Source of the DNA: Sporomusa malonica
GTDB taxonomy: Bacteria; Bacillota; Negativicutes; Sporomusales; Sporomusaceae
DNA: 64,000 nt
Assembly: GCF_900176355.1 (NCBI RefSeq)
Contig: NZ_FWXI01000001.1
Coordinates: forward strand, 358,374-422,373
Direction: 5' to 3'
Each line of letters starts with the position of its first letter. The first letter of the stretch is position 1. The translations under genes and the position numbers were made by a program. The notes under the pieces are model-generated. The model was not told where the DNA came from, ran no database searches, and saw only the letters and a program-made list of their open reading frames with translations. Below, piece by piece: positions 9,734 to 18,846 of the stretch.

Positions 9734-10445
9734 TAATTATGTTCATCGTCATGAGAAAGGCTTTATTATCTGCCACTGGATGAACGCAATTTCGTTCATT
9801 ATGCTGTTTGTGACTGCCCTGCCGCTGTATACAGATACGTTTAAGTTCCTGTATGATGTTTTTGGCGCATATAATCTTCAGATAATGCATCGTGTATTTG
9901 CTGTGATTTTTATCGTGACACCTTTTTTAGGTTTTTTCATTGCCCGCAAAGGCTTTTCACTTTGGGCAAAAGAGATTTTAACGGTCAATCCTGCTGAGGA
10001 TATGGCATTTATGAGTAAATTCCCATTGGAATTGATCGGCCTTCATCCGGAAGGAGTACCGAAACAAGGTTTCTACAATTCTGGTGAAAGAATGAATTCA
10101 GCGCTGCAGATAGGTATATGGCTTCTGCTTGTTGCTTCCGGTCTGGCTCTCTGGGTCGGTAACTCCTATTTGTCACGAGAAACTATGGCTTGGATGGGCC
10201 CGTTACACAGTGCTGCTGCAGGTTTGGGCTTTGCCGCATTCCTGGCACATCTTTATCTGGCAGCGGTTGCTAACCCTGATTCCTTACGCGGCATGAGAAA
10301 AGGTAACATCCATGTACGCTACGCCAAAGCACATCATGAAAAATGGTATGAAGATCTGATTGCCCGCGGCGAATTTACTCGTGAAGAAGCGGAAAAAGCA
10401 ATAAAGGCCGATGCAATGGGCAAAAGCGCCTCTGGTTCCATGTAA
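9720..10445 (+). CDS. fdnI: Formate dehydrogenase cytochrome b (gamma) subunit
   Basis: A 241-residue membrane subunit with four hydrophobic segments and histidines in the first (ICHWMNAISF) and later segments (MGPLHSAAAGLGF, AHLYLAAV) able to ligate b-type hemes, as in FdnI and FdoI. It passes electrons from the beta subunit to the quinone pool. I place the start at ATG 9720, 11 bases after GGGAGG and inside the end of fdnH; an in-frame ATG at 9684 would add 12 unrelated residues. The C-terminal tail is charged and cytoplasmic. Confidence 0.93.
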   Translation: MLIDNNYVHRHEKGFIICHWMNAISFIMLFVTALPLYTDTFKFLYDVFGAYNLQIMHRVFAVIFIVTPFLGFFIARKGFSLWAKEILTVNPAEDMAFMSKFPLELIGLHPEGVPKQGFYNSGERMNSALQIGIWLLLVASGLALWVGNSYLSRETMAWMGPLHSAAAGLGFAAFLAHLYLAAVANPDSLRGMRKGNIHVRYAKAHHEKWYEDLIARGEFTREEAEKAIKADAMGKSASGSM

Positions 10446-10481
10446 ATGGTAGCGGAAAGTGAAGCAAGAGGAGAAATTACA

Positions 10482-11210
10482 ATGATAACTCGCACGGAAT
10501 TTGCTGATATTTTAAAGTTGCTTAAACAGAAAATTACTCTTATTAATCTAGATTATTATGGTGATTTAATACATAAACTTTGGCACGAGCGAGTAGTAAA
10601 GAGTGAACCTGCTTTGTCAGAAACTGAGTTTCCCGTCAAAGCCGCAGCTCAACTAGTAGTCGAAGTTATCAGCAATCGCGAAAATCATGTGTTATCAAGT
10701 ATTCAGGCCGAAGAATTAGTGCAGCAATATTTAGCCCAACAGTCTATTCATGTATACTGGCAGCAAACTGGTATTGTTCCTGAACACGGCGATATGTATA
10801 TACATTTATCCTGTAAAATTGCAGTAGAGAAACTGGCTGATTTAGTAACAGGTATTATCTCATTAGAAAATTGGGATAAAAATGTATGTCCGGTTTGTGG
10901 CGATGTCCCTGGGTTTGGCTGTTATGACAAACCGGAAGGAAAGCGTTTATTAGTGTGCGGGGCTTGTTTGACGAAGTGGCGCTATAAGCGTATTGGCTGT
11001 GCTTTTTGCCAAGAGGAAGAACCCAAGCAATTAAAAGTTGCAACTGCTGATGAATTTCCCGGGTGGATAGCTGCGGTATGTCAGACATGCAACGGCTATC
11101 TTAAAACAGCAGACTTACGTATGTTGGCGTCTGAGCCTAATTGGTATGAGGCGGTAATGGAAACGCTACCTCTTGATTATGCTTTGACACGCGACAGCAA
11201 AAGTATGTAG
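10482..11210 (+). CDS. fdhE: Formate dehydrogenase accessory protein
   Basis: A 242-residue FdhE-family protein needed for assembly or activity of membrane formate dehydrogenases, probably by handling the catalytic subunit before Tat export. The C-terminal half has the paired zinc-ribbon cysteines of the family: CPVCGDVPG, CGACLTKWRYKRIGCAFC and CQTCNGYLK. I use ATG 10482, preceded by AGAGGAG; an upstream in-frame ATG at 10446 would abut fdnI without a ribosome site. It is the last gene of the fdn operon and is followed by a hairpin with a T-tract. Confidence 0.9.
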   Translation: MITRTEFADILKLLKQKITLINLDYYGDLIHKLWHERVVKSEPALSETEFPVKAAAQLVVEVISNRENHVLSSIQAEELVQQYLAQQSIHVYWQQTGIVPEHGDMYIHLSCKIAVEKLADLVTGIISLENWDKNVCPVCGDVPGFGCYDKPEGKRLLVCGACLTKWRYKRIGCAFCQEEEPKQLKVATADEFPGWIAAVCQTCNGYLKTADLRMLASEPNWYEAVMETLPLDYALTRDSKSM

Positions 11211-11235
11211 AACTCTACAAAAATATGGTAGGCCA

Positions 11236-11293
11236 CCCCTTAGTAGACAGGAAGTATGATTAAACGTACAACTTGTTACTAAGGGGGTTTTTT
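11236..11293 (+). terminator. Terminator of the fdn operon
   Basis: CCCCTTAGTA (11236-11245) pairs with TACTAAGGGG (11277-11286) across a 31-base loop and is followed by six T. The long loop lowers certainty, but the place after fdhE is right. Confidence 0.6.
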
Positions 11294-11350
11294 ATATGCC
11301 CAGATCCTCAGTGAGGGTATAGATGTTGGATATTTCTTGTAATATAATTG

Positions 11351-11423
11351 TTGACAAAAAACAAAACGACGTGGTATCTTAATAATAAATACAACACTTT
11401 TTATAAGTATTATAAAAAGTGTT
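11351..11423 (+). promoter_or_regulatory. Promoter and 31-bp palindromic operator of the ROK gene
   Basis: TTGACA (11351-11356) and TATCTT (11375-11380), spacer 18, form a strong promoter. Just downstream lies a perfect palindrome: AACACTTTTTATAA (11393-11406), GTA, TTATAAAAAGTGTT (11410-11423). It sits at or just after the predicted transcription start, a classic repressor roadblock position, and the ROK regulator encoded immediately downstream is the likely binder. Confidence 0.75.
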
Positions 11424-11438
11424 AGGGAGGGGGACAAT

Positions 11439-12470
11439 ATGCTTCCAATAGCTAACAATACGATTAGAGTTAAGCAGATCAATGTTGAGCTTGTCAAAAC
11501 TGCTTTGAAGGCTTTGACAGTTGGAACTAAATTAACTATAGCAAATGCAACAGGGTTAAGTGTAGCAACGTGCGGCAACATTCTAAATGAGCTATTAGAA
11601 CGTGGAGAGGTTATTGAAGCTGATTTAGAGCAGCCTAATGGTGGCCGTCCGGCCCAGCGTTTTATGTATAATGCAAATTATTCTTATATTGCTTGTATCT
11701 TTGTGAGTAATGAAAAAGGAGTCTATAGAACTATTCATGCAGTTACCAATTTAACAGGTGAGATTATTGAGGAAAATTCGGCTGAGGTAGAAATCATCAA
11801 CTATGAAGTCATAGATAATCTGATTGAAAAACTGATTTACAATTACGAGAATATCAAGGCTGTCGGAATTGGCATACCAGGGATTATTCATAGAGGCGTA
11901 ATTGGTGCTGGCGATATTGAAGAGCTGGTAAATCTTCCATTAGCTACCCGGTTAAAAGCTAAATATAATCTAAAAATTACAGTTGAAAATGATATGAATC
12001 TAACCGCATATGGCTTTTATAAAAAACAGAATTATGATGAAGACAAAACGATTGCGGTTGTAACTTTTCCTCAGGATAATTGTTCCGGTGCAGGGATAAT
12101 TGTTGATGGGCATATTATTAAAGGCAATACTAACTTTGCAGGAGAAGTGTCCTATTTGCCTTTTGATCATTCACGAGAAGAGCAAATAAAGCAGATAAAT
12201 AGTGCAGATGTTTTTTTCCCTTTAATGGTGAAAACAATTGCATCAATTATAGCAATTATTAATCCTGAAACCATTGTAGTAACAGGAGGCTTAATCCGGT
12301 CAGATATGCTTGAAGAGCTTTCTGATGCTTGCCGGAAAATAATACCTCATGAGCATATGTCACAGATAATTATACAAGAGAATATGCAGGATGATTATAT
12401 AAATGGCTTGGTTTCTATTACCTTAGAGAGTCTGACTTGTGATATTCAACTAATAGAAAAAAGAATGTAA
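11439..12470 (+). CDS. ROK family transcriptional regulator
   Basis: A 343-residue protein with an N-terminal winged helix-turn-helix (residues about 10-75, ending in the NGGRPAQRF motif characteristic of NagC/XylR-type ROK repressors) and a C-terminal actin-like sugar-kinase fold (VGIGIPGII, VENDMNLTAYGF, NPETIVVTGGLI). The zinc-binding CXCGXXGC motif of active ROK proteins is not seen, as in several regulators of the family. It is followed after 14 bp by an MFS permease gene, so it may control uptake of a sugar or related ligand, and its own promoter carries a palindromic operator. Confidence 0.88.
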   Translation: MLPIANNTIRVKQINVELVKTALKALTVGTKLTIANATGLSVATCGNILNELLERGEVIEADLEQPNGGRPAQRFMYNANYSYIACIFVSNEKGVYRTIHAVTNLTGEIIEENSAEVEIINYEVIDNLIEKLIYNYENIKAVGIGIPGIIHRGVIGAGDIEELVNLPLATRLKAKYNLKITVENDMNLTAYGFYKKQNYDEDKTIAVVTFPQDNCSGAGIIVDGHIIKGNTNFAGEVSYLPFDHSREEQIKQINSADVFFPLMVKTIASIIAIINPETIVVTGGLIRSDMLEELSDACRKIIPHEHMSQIIIQENMQDDYINGLVSITLESLTCDIQLIEKRM

Positions 12471-12484
12471 GGAATTGCAACATA

Positions 12485-13636
12485 ATGAGAATTAGGCATT
12501 CTGAATGTCCCGTACCAGGTTTTTGGGAACAACTTTCCACACGGGTAGCATTTTTTATTGCTGGATTTGGGATCGCAGCATGGGCACCTCTTGTTCCCTA
12601 CGCTAAGAATCGCCTTGGTATTGATGAGGGTGTTCTGGGACTTCTTTTGCTGTGCCTGGGTGCAGGATCTATTATTACCATGCCCCTCGCTGGCGCACTT
12701 GCAGCGCGCTTTGGTTGCCGTATGATGATTTGGGTTGCTAGTTTGCTTATCTGTGTTTCTTTACCACTGCTTGCCATGGTCGCAAGCGTTCCGGCACTCA
12801 TCATTACACTGCTGATCTTCGGTGCTGCGATTGGTGCGGTCGATGTGGTAGTCAATATCCAAGCCGTGATTGTTGAGAAAGCCAGTGGTAGAGCAATGAT
12901 GTCCGGGTTTCACGGGTTATGGAGTGTTGGAGGTTTCGTTGGCGCAGGTATTGTTAGTGGCCTTCTCGGGGCAGGCGCATCACCGCTGGCAGCAGTGTTT
13001 TGTGTCATAGTGGTGATTGTAGGACTTTTATTAACTTTCGGAAAGCACTTGCTGCCCTATGGGAGTGAAGAAAAGGACGCGCCGTTGTTTGTTCTTCCTA
13101 AAGGAATTGTCCTTTTCATTGGAGTTTTGTGCTTCATTGTTTTTCTTGCGGAAGGATCGATGCTGGATTGGAGCGCCGTATTTTTGTCTTCGCAGAGAGG
13201 GGTTGATTTTTCTCATGCAGGACTTGGCTATTCCCTGTTTTCAGTTGCGATGACGATAGGCAGGTTGAGTGGTGATCGTGTTGTTCAGGCATTTGGCGGA
13301 AAAAAGATACTTATCTTCGGGGGGATATGTGCGGCGTTAGGATTTACCATTACTATATTCATTCCAACTTGGATAGCCTCGCTTATTGGCTTTGGGCTGG
13401 TCGGGTTAGGCGCTTCCAATATTGTGCCGGTATTGTATTCGGTACTGGGCCGACAGAAAGTCATGCCGGCAAACTTGGCGGTCTCAGCTGTTACGACCCT
13501 TGGTTATTCAGGCATTCTGGCGGGTCCGGCACTCATTGGTTTTATTGCTCATACAACGAGCCTCTCCTTCGCTTTTTTATGTGTCGCCGCAATGCTGCTG
13601 ATTGTAGCAGTTAGTGCTCGTGTCGCAACTGAATAG
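12485..13636 (+). CDS. MFS transporter, sugar-permease-like
   Basis: A 383-residue, 12-segment major facilitator protein of the YbjJ/FucP-like group; residues RLGIDEGVLGLLLLCLG and the AARFGCRMM loop match motif A after TM2, and SGFHGLWSVGGFVGAG is characteristic of this subfamily. It is co-transcribed with the preceding ROK regulator (14-bp gap), so its substrate is probably the ROK effector. Direction of transport and substrate are not readable from the sequence. Confidence 0.85.
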   Translation: MRIRHSECPVPGFWEQLSTRVAFFIAGFGIAAWAPLVPYAKNRLGIDEGVLGLLLLCLGAGSIITMPLAGALAARFGCRMMIWVASLLICVSLPLLAMVASVPALIITLLIFGAAIGAVDVVVNIQAVIVEKASGRAMMSGFHGLWSVGGFVGAGIVSGLLGAGASPLAAVFCVIVVIVGLLLTFGKHLLPYGSEEKDAPLFVLPKGIVLFIGVLCFIVFLAEGSMLDWSAVFLSSQRGVDFSHAGLGYSLFSVAMTIGRLSGDRVVQAFGGKKILIFGGICAALGFTITIFIPTWIASLIGFGLVGLGASNIVPVLYSVLGRQKVMPANLAVSAVTTLGYSGILAGPALIGFIAHTTSLSFAFLCVAAMLLIVAVSARVATE

Positions 13637-13696
13637 TCTAGGCGACTGTAATTTCGTAGTTCACATTAGAATAAAACCATTAGGTTGGTGATAAAC

Positions 13697-14086
13697 ATGG
13701 TAAAAGGAGCCCAGATTTTCCGGTTTGGGGCTTGGCTGAAACTCTTGCGGGATAATGCGGTAATTTTATATTATGCATGGCGTCATCCGTTAACCCCTCA
13801 ATATGTAAAAGGCTTACTGGCAGCGCTGCTTGTCTATTTGGTCAGCCCGATTGATCTACTGCCAGATTATCTGCCATTTTTGGGAATTGCAGATGATGCT
13901 GCGCTTGTCACTGGGGCTATGATGTATTTGACTCATTTGTTGCCTAGTTCAGTACTTGATGAAAGTAAACGCCAGAGCGAGAAATGGGGCAGGCGGCTGC
14001 CTTATATTTTCGGTATGCTGGCGGTAGCGGCAGTGGCCTGGATTGTGTTGGTTATAGCTATATTTAAGAAAGTTTTTTTTGAATAA
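13697..14086 (+). CDS. YkvA/DUF1232 family membrane protein
   Basis: A 129-residue protein with the DUF1232 signature: YVKGLLAALLVYLVSPIDLLPDYLPFLGIADDAALV, here spread over residues 37-72, where the SPIDL.PD motif is diagnostic. A second hydrophobic helix lies at the C-terminus (FGMLAVAAVAWIVLVIAI). Function of the family is unknown. ATG 13697 is preferred; a GTG 12 bases earlier is possible. It stands alone, followed by a hairpin terminator. Confidence 0.85.
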   Translation: MVKGAQIFRFGAWLKLLRDNAVILYYAWRHPLTPQYVKGLLAALLVYLVSPIDLLPDYLPFLGIADDAALVTGAMMYLTHLLPSSVLDESKRQSEKWGRRLPYIFGMLAVAAVAWIVLVIAIFKKVFFE

Positions 14087-14137
14087 ACATGGGGTGCATT
14101 AGATTTCTATCGCCCATAGCTTGATTTCTTTGACAAA

Positions 14138-14182
14138 AAAAGGATCGTCAAAAGCCACCTATTGGCTTTGGGCGATCCTTTT
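14138..14182. terminator. Bidirectional terminator
   Basis: AAAAGGATCG (14138-14147) pairs with CGATCCTTTT (14173-14182), with an inner stem AAAGCCA/TGGCTTT. It lies between the convergent DUF1232 and DUF169 genes and can serve both. Confidence 0.8.
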
Positions 14183-14220
14183 ACTTGCTGGCAATCGATT
14201 GAAGAGCTATTCTGTCAGTA

Positions 14221-14997
14221 TTAATTCCTGTCTCGAATTTTCAGCCACTCATCTCTTGTCAGGAAACTCTCTTCCACATTGCCTTCCATTTCAAGATACA
14301 TTGTGTAAGGGACACTGAATGAAAGGATATCCTTATCTACTTGTTTACGGGCAGAAACATCGATAAGTCCGACGACCGCTTTCGGCTTAGCCGATTTCCC
14401 CTCATGCAAGGGAAGGATGCAGAGGCTATGGCAGCCGGCGCCCCAAGGGATGATAACATTATCACCGCCATGTCTGGCATAGTTTGCCAGCACTGTCAAG
14501 GCAGAAAGCTGATCAGGTGTAGTAAGAAAAACTACCACTTCAGGTTTTTCTTCAGGCAGAAGATTCTCCAGCGGTTTAAAAATTACGTATTCAGTAGGCA
14601 CATCGTAATAGGGGAGGGCATCGGCAAAGGACTTGGCGAATTCAGGTGTTTTCTTGTATGCTTCACCGTGGCTTAGGGCAGGCCAATTTTTTACTATGTT
14701 TTTACCCAGCTCGCTTTCGCAGAATTCTCTATTGCCCGAAGACAGGAAATATTCTATACCCCCCGGCATACCGATGTAAGTATTACCAAAGCCGAGCCCA
14801 GCACCGCCGCCGATACAGCCAAATGTTTTGCGGTCGAAAACCGCTGTCCGTCCCTTGGCAGCTGCATTCAGCATGGACACTACACAGCCCCAGCGGCCTT
14901 CTTTGAACTGTAAAGCTTCTGCGGGTTTTTCTGCAGCGAATATAATGGCTACGGGAGAATACCTTAGATTAACGGCTGCCGCGATCTTACTTGTCAT
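14221..14997 (-). CDS. DUF169 family protein
   Basis: A 258-residue soluble protein of the DUF169 (COG2043) family, recognised by the N-terminal RYSPVAIIF, the CIGGGAGLGFG glycine-rich motif and the conserved IPWGAGCHSLC region. Several conserved cysteines suggest a redox or metal role, but the biochemical function is unknown. The ATG overlaps the stop of the upstream MarR gene by four bases, so the two form an operon under MarR control. Confidence 0.85.
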   Translation of the reverse strand: MTSKIAAAVNLRYSPVAIIFAAEKPAEALQFKEGRWGCVVSMLNAAAKGRTAVFDRKTFGCIGGGAGLGFGNTYIGMPGGIEYFLSSGNREFCESELGKNIVKNWPALSHGEAYKKTPEFAKSFADALPYYDVPTEYVIFKPLENLLPEEKPEVVVFLTTPDQLSALTVLANYARHGGDNVIIPWGAGCHSLCILPLHEGKSAKPKAVVGLIDVSARKQVDKDILSFSVPYTMYLEMEGNVEESFLTRDEWLKIRDRN

Positions 14998-15446
14998 TGT
15001 GATCCACCTCTCATTTTTTTTAGTAGAATTACTAAAGATTCTTTTTCTTGTGCAGAGAGATTCGAAGCTATTTCGGTATTAGCCTTGAGCGATAAACAGG
15101 AAACACTGTGCTCTAACCTCCGGCCTGCTTCTGTCAGGCTTATCATGAAAACCCGTCTGTCTTCCGGATGGGGCGCGCGGTTAACCAATCCCTGGTTTTC
15201 AAGACGATCAATGATGCCGCTGATGGTCGTGCGGTCCATTTCCATAGCTGTTCCCAACTGGATTTGTGACTGTTCGTCTTTTTTCCAGAGAAAAGCCAAC
15301 ATTGAGAACTGAGGTGGTGTGAGATTATGAGATGAGAGTTTCTCGCGAAAGATTTGAAAGGCTCGTTGGTGACACTTAGAAAGAAGAAAACCAAGGCTTT
15401 CTTCGATGTCATAGCCACCAGTTTTATTACTGTTCAATGTATTCAA
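14994..15446 (-). CDS. MarR family transcriptional regulator
   Basis: A 150-residue winged-helix regulator: MarR core with LTPPQFSMLAFLW, recognition helix region MEMDRTTISGIIDRLENQGL and wing PEDRRVFMISLTEAG. The TTG start at 15446 is supported by AGGAGG a few bases upstream. It is coupled to the DUF169 gene and probably autorepresses the pair. MarR proteins typically respond to phenolics or oxidants; the ligand here is unknown. Confidence 0.9.
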   Translation of the reverse strand: MNTLNSNKTGGYDIEESLGFLLSKCHQRAFQIFREKLSSHNLTPPQFSMLAFLWKKDEQSQIQLGTAMEMDRTTISGIIDRLENQGLVNRAPHPEDRRVFMISLTEAGRRLEHSVSCLSLKANTEIASNLSAQEKESLVILLKKMRGGSQ

Positions 15447-15669
15447 TTGACCTCCTTTCCTTATTTTGGTTAAATTATATCACTGTTATGATTGTTTGTA
15501 TACTGATTATTTTTTCTGGATTGACTTAGATATACACATCCATTTCTCTGTAGCCTGCTACAACGGTCAGCAGACTACAGAATTTTATATAGCAGGCAGG
15601 AGGAGTTTTATCAGCGGCAGATAACTCTTTATAAGAATATAGTAAACTAGAGTGGGGATGGATTAAGTC

Positions 15670-16587
15670 GTGTATATTTATACTGATATAGTTGGACAGT
15701 TTTCCTGTCAAATGTGTGGAACCTGCTGCCGCAATCACTGGCAGGTCACTATGGACGAAGCCAGTTACCGCCGCAATGAGGCGCTGTTTACAGCCGGCGG
15801 CCGTAAGGCCGAGTTTGCTCAGGCATTTATTGCTTTTGACGGTCAGGGCGGTTATGGCGAATACGCCTACATCGCCAAACAAGCTGGAGGTGGCTGCTGG
15901 TTTCTGGACGAAAGCAACAGCTGCCTGTTGCACAAAGAGGCCGATCATAGCCACCTTGACGCTGTTTGCCAGACCTTTCCACGATACCCCATGAGTACAG
16001 CACGGGGAATTGAACTGACGTTAAGTTTTAGCTGTCCAGCAGTATTGAAGCTGGCTGACCGAACTGAACCGCTTGCTATTATCAAATCTGACAGGCAGCC
16101 GATTGATTTAGTTGATAATAATTATGCGGCTGAAGTTTATCCTGCGCAGCAGTCATTAAGGAAACCGCTTCATTACTATTTTGAATTGGAGACACATTTT
16201 ATTGATATTTTGCAGTGCCGGACTATGCCGCTTAGCCAGCGCTTAGCTTTTCTTGCCGAGACAGTCAAGGCGGTAAACAGTCTAGTTCAGGATGAGACAA
16301 TCGCGCGAGAGCTAACTGCATTATTTAATCGCAATTATGATTGGTTGGACGAACTGGCTGTTGCTGCTGTAGCGCAGCCTGTATCTAGCTTCGGCACAGG
16401 ATTACTTGAAAACTTTTTTGTAAGCTTTGTCTTCAAAAAGCCTTTTTATCTATATGGATTTGAAAAAACACTGAATTTGTTTGATCATATGTGGGAACAA
16501 ATCGTCAATGCAGACGACATTGCTAAAGCCATTATGAAACTTGAGTTTCAATATGGTCATGACCGCCAGTCTCTGTGGCGGAAGTAA
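15670..16587 (+). CDS. FliB-like flagellin lysine N-methylase family protein
   Basis: A 305-residue protein whose N-terminal half carries the cysteine pattern of the YkgJ/FliB zinc- or iron-sulfur-binding domain: CQMCGTCCRNHW, a CWFLDESNSCLLH block and CQTFPRYP, followed by a helical C-terminal domain (HYYFELETHFIDILQCRTMPL) as in FliB. FliB methylates lysines of flagellin in Salmonella, and Sporomusaceae have many paralogs of this family, so the substrate may be another protein. Start GTG 15670. No flagellar genes lie nearby. Confidence 0.75.
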   Translation: MYIYTDIVGQFSCQMCGTCCRNHWQVTMDEASYRRNEALFTAGGRKAEFAQAFIAFDGQGGYGEYAYIAKQAGGGCWFLDESNSCLLHKEADHSHLDAVCQTFPRYPMSTARGIELTLSFSCPAVLKLADRTEPLAIIKSDRQPIDLVDNNYAAEVYPAQQSLRKPLHYYFELETHFIDILQCRTMPLSQRLAFLAETVKAVNSLVQDETIARELTALFNRNYDWLDELAVAAVAQPVSSFGTGLLENFFVSFVFKKPFYLYGFEKTLNLFDHMWEQIVNADDIAKAIMKLEFQYGHDRQSLWRK

Positions 16588-16609
16588 GGTGATTCCCAAA
16601 TGGTATGAA

Positions 16610-16696
16610 AAATGAGATTGCTTCACATACATTCGCAATGACTAAAAGGGATAATCCTTCCTGGTCATTGCGAACAATAGTGTGGCAATCTCATTT
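16610..16696. repeat. Palindromic dispersed-type repeat (GAGATTGC...GCAATCTC)
   Basis: An 87-base imperfect hairpin: AATGAGATTGC ... CGCAATGAC at the left pairs with GTCATTGCGA ... GCAATCTCATT at the right. The CATTGCGA/GCAATCTC signature is common in intergenic palindromic repeats of Firmicutes. It separates convergent genes and could act as a terminator. A minimal version of the same stem is the terminator at 27132-27172. Confidence 0.6.
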
Positions 16697-16714
16697 CACA
16701 CAACTGTTTTTTTA

Positions 16715-17944
16715 CTACCGCTTTACAACAGTATATGTGCTGAGTGTAGTACCATTTTGGTCAACAAACTTAATGTGAATAGGGTCATCGAAGTTTAAGG
16801 CTAAGCGGTCGATGGGAATTACATCATTGGTTTTAGTCAGTGAGAGTCTGTGGTTCTCCAGCGGGCTTTTGGTCCTGATGGTGACGGTCAGGTCATTGCC
16901 TGTCTGGACAACCTTTTCAATACCAATGCCATAGCCTCGTTCAGTTACTGAACCGATATGAGCATAGAGGACTACCTGACGGCCAAAATCAATTGAGTCA
17001 ACCTTATCGACAATGATGCCAGGGAGGTCTGCGGCAGCGGCCGATTGAGGCTTGGACAGCAGGACACCGAGTTTCATATCTGCCGGATAGGTACTTTGAT
17101 TCCAGGTCCAGCCAGCAAACGAATCGTTGGTGTAAAGTACCCGTTCGTTGGCAGTGACCACTGGACCGGTAGCAGCGCCTAATGTTCGATAACCATATAG
17201 GCTGGCTGGACGATAGGTAGCCGGGTAATTACCATTACCGATGCCACGGATGGTGGTAATAACCCACTTTCCACCGCTTCGCTCTAAATCAACCTTGAAT
17301 TTTTGACCACTGGTTTTTACTTCGACAATAGCTTTGCCACCAGTAACCGATAATAGGGTAAATGTGTCATTGTATGCATCAAAGCCAAATGTGCCAGCAT
17401 TGTCTCTCACAACATCAACAGGGTCGCCACCATGAATAACGCCGCCGCTATCACCGCCGGTAATGATTTCTTTTACGCTATCGATTTTCCAGCTGTCATT
17501 GTCCTTGGTTAAACGGACTCTAAAGGTTTTGCCATTGTCTGTACGAACGGAGACAACTGCCTCGGTCGAACTTTGCCATTGTAGCGAAAAGCTGTCATGC
17601 CGGTCAAAACCATATGCTGCTGCAGCTGCTTTGACGGCGGCAACCGGTGAAGATGAAACAGTTTGATTTTCATTAGGGCGGTTTTTATCCTCATCTGTGT
17701 TGCGGTCAGGGGTACGGTCTTTGGTAGTTTCCGCAGCGGGGACATTGGTGGGCGTTGTCTGGTCAGGAGAAGCCGCTTCGGTGATCGGGGCTGGGGAGGC
17801 CACCACAGTATTTTCAGCAGCATGAACCTTGGAGATGGGGAGACCAGGCAGCAGAGCCGAGGTTACAACGGCGGCGCCAGCAAGGGCAGCCACTAGGTGC
17901 TTGTATCTGCGTTTGGCATTTTTTCTACGGCTGTTGTGCTTCAT
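16715..17944 (-). CDS. Secreted protein with duplicated domain, function unknown
   Basis: A 409-residue exported protein. The N-terminus is a long basic signal peptide (KHNSRRKNAKRR, then a hydrophobic core ending in KVHAAEN). A Thr/Pro/Asn-rich linker covers about residues 45-98. Two copies of a roughly 55-residue beta-rich unit follow (AAYGFDRHDSFSL...KIDSVKEI and GTFGFDAYNDTFTL...VITTIRGI), then a C-terminal domain ending in PIHIKFVDQNG. The family is not recognised; the C-terminal part is reminiscent of protease-complex (PrcB-like) domains, but I do not assert that. The upstream region carries a dispersed repeat. Confidence 0.75.
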   Translation of the reverse strand: MKHNSRRKNAKRRYKHLVAALAGAAVVTSALLPGLPISKVHAAENTVVASPAPITEAASPDQTTPTNVPAAETTKDRTPDRNTDEDKNRPNENQTVSSSPVAAVKAAAAAYGFDRHDSFSLQWQSSTEAVVSVRTDNGKTFRVRLTKDNDSWKIDSVKEIITGGDSGGVIHGGDPVDVVRDNAGTFGFDAYNDTFTLLSVTGGKAIVEVKTSGQKFKVDLERSGGKWVITTIRGIGNGNYPATYRPASLYGYRTLGAATGPVVTANERVLYTNDSFAGWTWNQSTYPADMKLGVLLSKPQSAAAADLPGIIVDKVDSIDFGRQVVLYAHIGSVTERGYGIGIEKVVQTGNDLTVTIRTKSPLENHRLSLTKTNDVIPIDRLALNFDDPIHIKFVDQNGTTLSTYTVVKR

Positions 17945-17974
17945 GTTATTCTCCTTTCGTTACCAAGGTTTTTG

Positions 17975-18082
17975 ATCCTGTAAGAAAGTGTAACTTTCCG
18001 TCTGGATAAGGGCAACATCGGCTTCCGCTTTCGCTAAGGCTCGGCGCAAGCCGTGTTTACTTTATATCCTGATAGAAAGTTT
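17975..18082. repeat. Dispersed intergenic repeat, copy A
   Basis: A block starting with ATCCTGTAAGAAAGT and running through CTTTCCGTCTGGATAAGGG, then GGCTTCCGC...GGCTCGGCGCAAGCC. The same block recurs at 54469-54611. It contains two potential stems, ATCC..GAAAGT/ACTTTC..GGAT and GGCTT..CGCC/GGCG..AAGCC. It lies in the 5' region of the secreted-protein gene and is probably a genome-wide non-coding element. Confidence 0.75.
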
Positions 18083-18238
18083 ATTTAGTTTTTTGTTAGT
18101 GTCTTCTAAAATAAGCGCCAGCAACCGAGTTAGTTTATGGTGGATTAGCCAAGTCTGCGCGTTATTTGCTTTTATTGACAGACAAGGATACGAGTGCTAA
18201 CCTAGGATAAAATGGGAAGAAAAAAATCGGAGGGTACT

Positions 18239-18565
18239 ATGCCGCAGATTATTATTAAAGGAATGGAACTAGATAAGATCAAAGATATAAGTAAACCACT
18301 TGTTGACGAGCTTCACGTTATTATTGGCTGTCCACGCGATTATTTTACTTTAGAAGCCGTGAACAGTGTTTTTATTATGGACGGCAGGCAGCAAGAGATT
18401 ACTCCTCTTGTGCAGGTAAACTGGTTTGACCGTGGGCAGGAAGTGCAGGATCAGGTGGCTGCTGCCATCTATCGGCATGTTTTAAGTGCGGGGTACTGTC
18501 ATGTTGAAACTTTTTTCGTAGTCTTACAGGAAAATAGGTATTACGAAAATCAGAATCATTATTAG
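18239..18565 (+). CDS. DUF1904 family protein
   Basis: A 108-residue protein starting MPQIIIKGM, with the conserved CPRDYFTLE and VNWFDRGQE motifs of DUF1904, a family related in fold to tautomerases (an N-terminal proline follows Met, as in 4-oxalocrotonate tautomerase). ATG 18239 is supported by GGAGGG four bases upstream; a longer frame from 18212 has no ribosome site. Function unknown. It is a single gene ended by a strong terminator. Confidence 0.8.
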   Translation: MPQIIIKGMELDKIKDISKPLVDELHVIIGCPRDYFTLEAVNSVFIMDGRQQEITPLVQVNWFDRGQEVQDQVAAAIYRHVLSAGYCHVETFFVVLQENRYYENQNHY

Positions 18566-18628
18566 AGCATTTAGGCGTAAAAGAGTTTTTGGGTATACTG
18601 TTGTGGCGTGAACAGTACAGCTGAAGCT

Positions 18629-18690
18629 ACAGAGCCTGTTCTCTTGTCTCCTTTTTGGAGACCGGAGAACAGGCTCTGTGTTTTTATTTT
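18629..18690 (+). terminator. Rho-independent terminator
   Basis: A 15-bp stem (ACAGAGCCTGTTCTC 18629-18643 with 18665-18679) has a further short inner stem GTCTCC/GGAGAC and is followed by a T-rich run. It terminates the DUF1904 transcript. Confidence 0.85.
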
Positions 18691-18846
18691 TTCCTCTGGT
18701 GTAAGATCTTTGCCGAGCAAAGCAGGAATTTAGCAAAAAAAGTAGAATATGACCGAAGTTTTGAATAGTGTACACTATTGGATTTATGTCCTTGTTAGAT
18801 ATATAGCTAATAGTGCCCTAGTTTCTTTACTGTAGGAAGGGTTGGG

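Noticed and set aside
15526..15954. A 142-residue minus-strand frame
   Set aside because: It is antisense to the FliB-like gene over most of its length and resembles nothing known.
18524..18775. An 83-residue minus-strand frame after the DUF1904 gene
   Set aside because: It is built on the terminator hairpin and the end of a real gene, with no coding signal.
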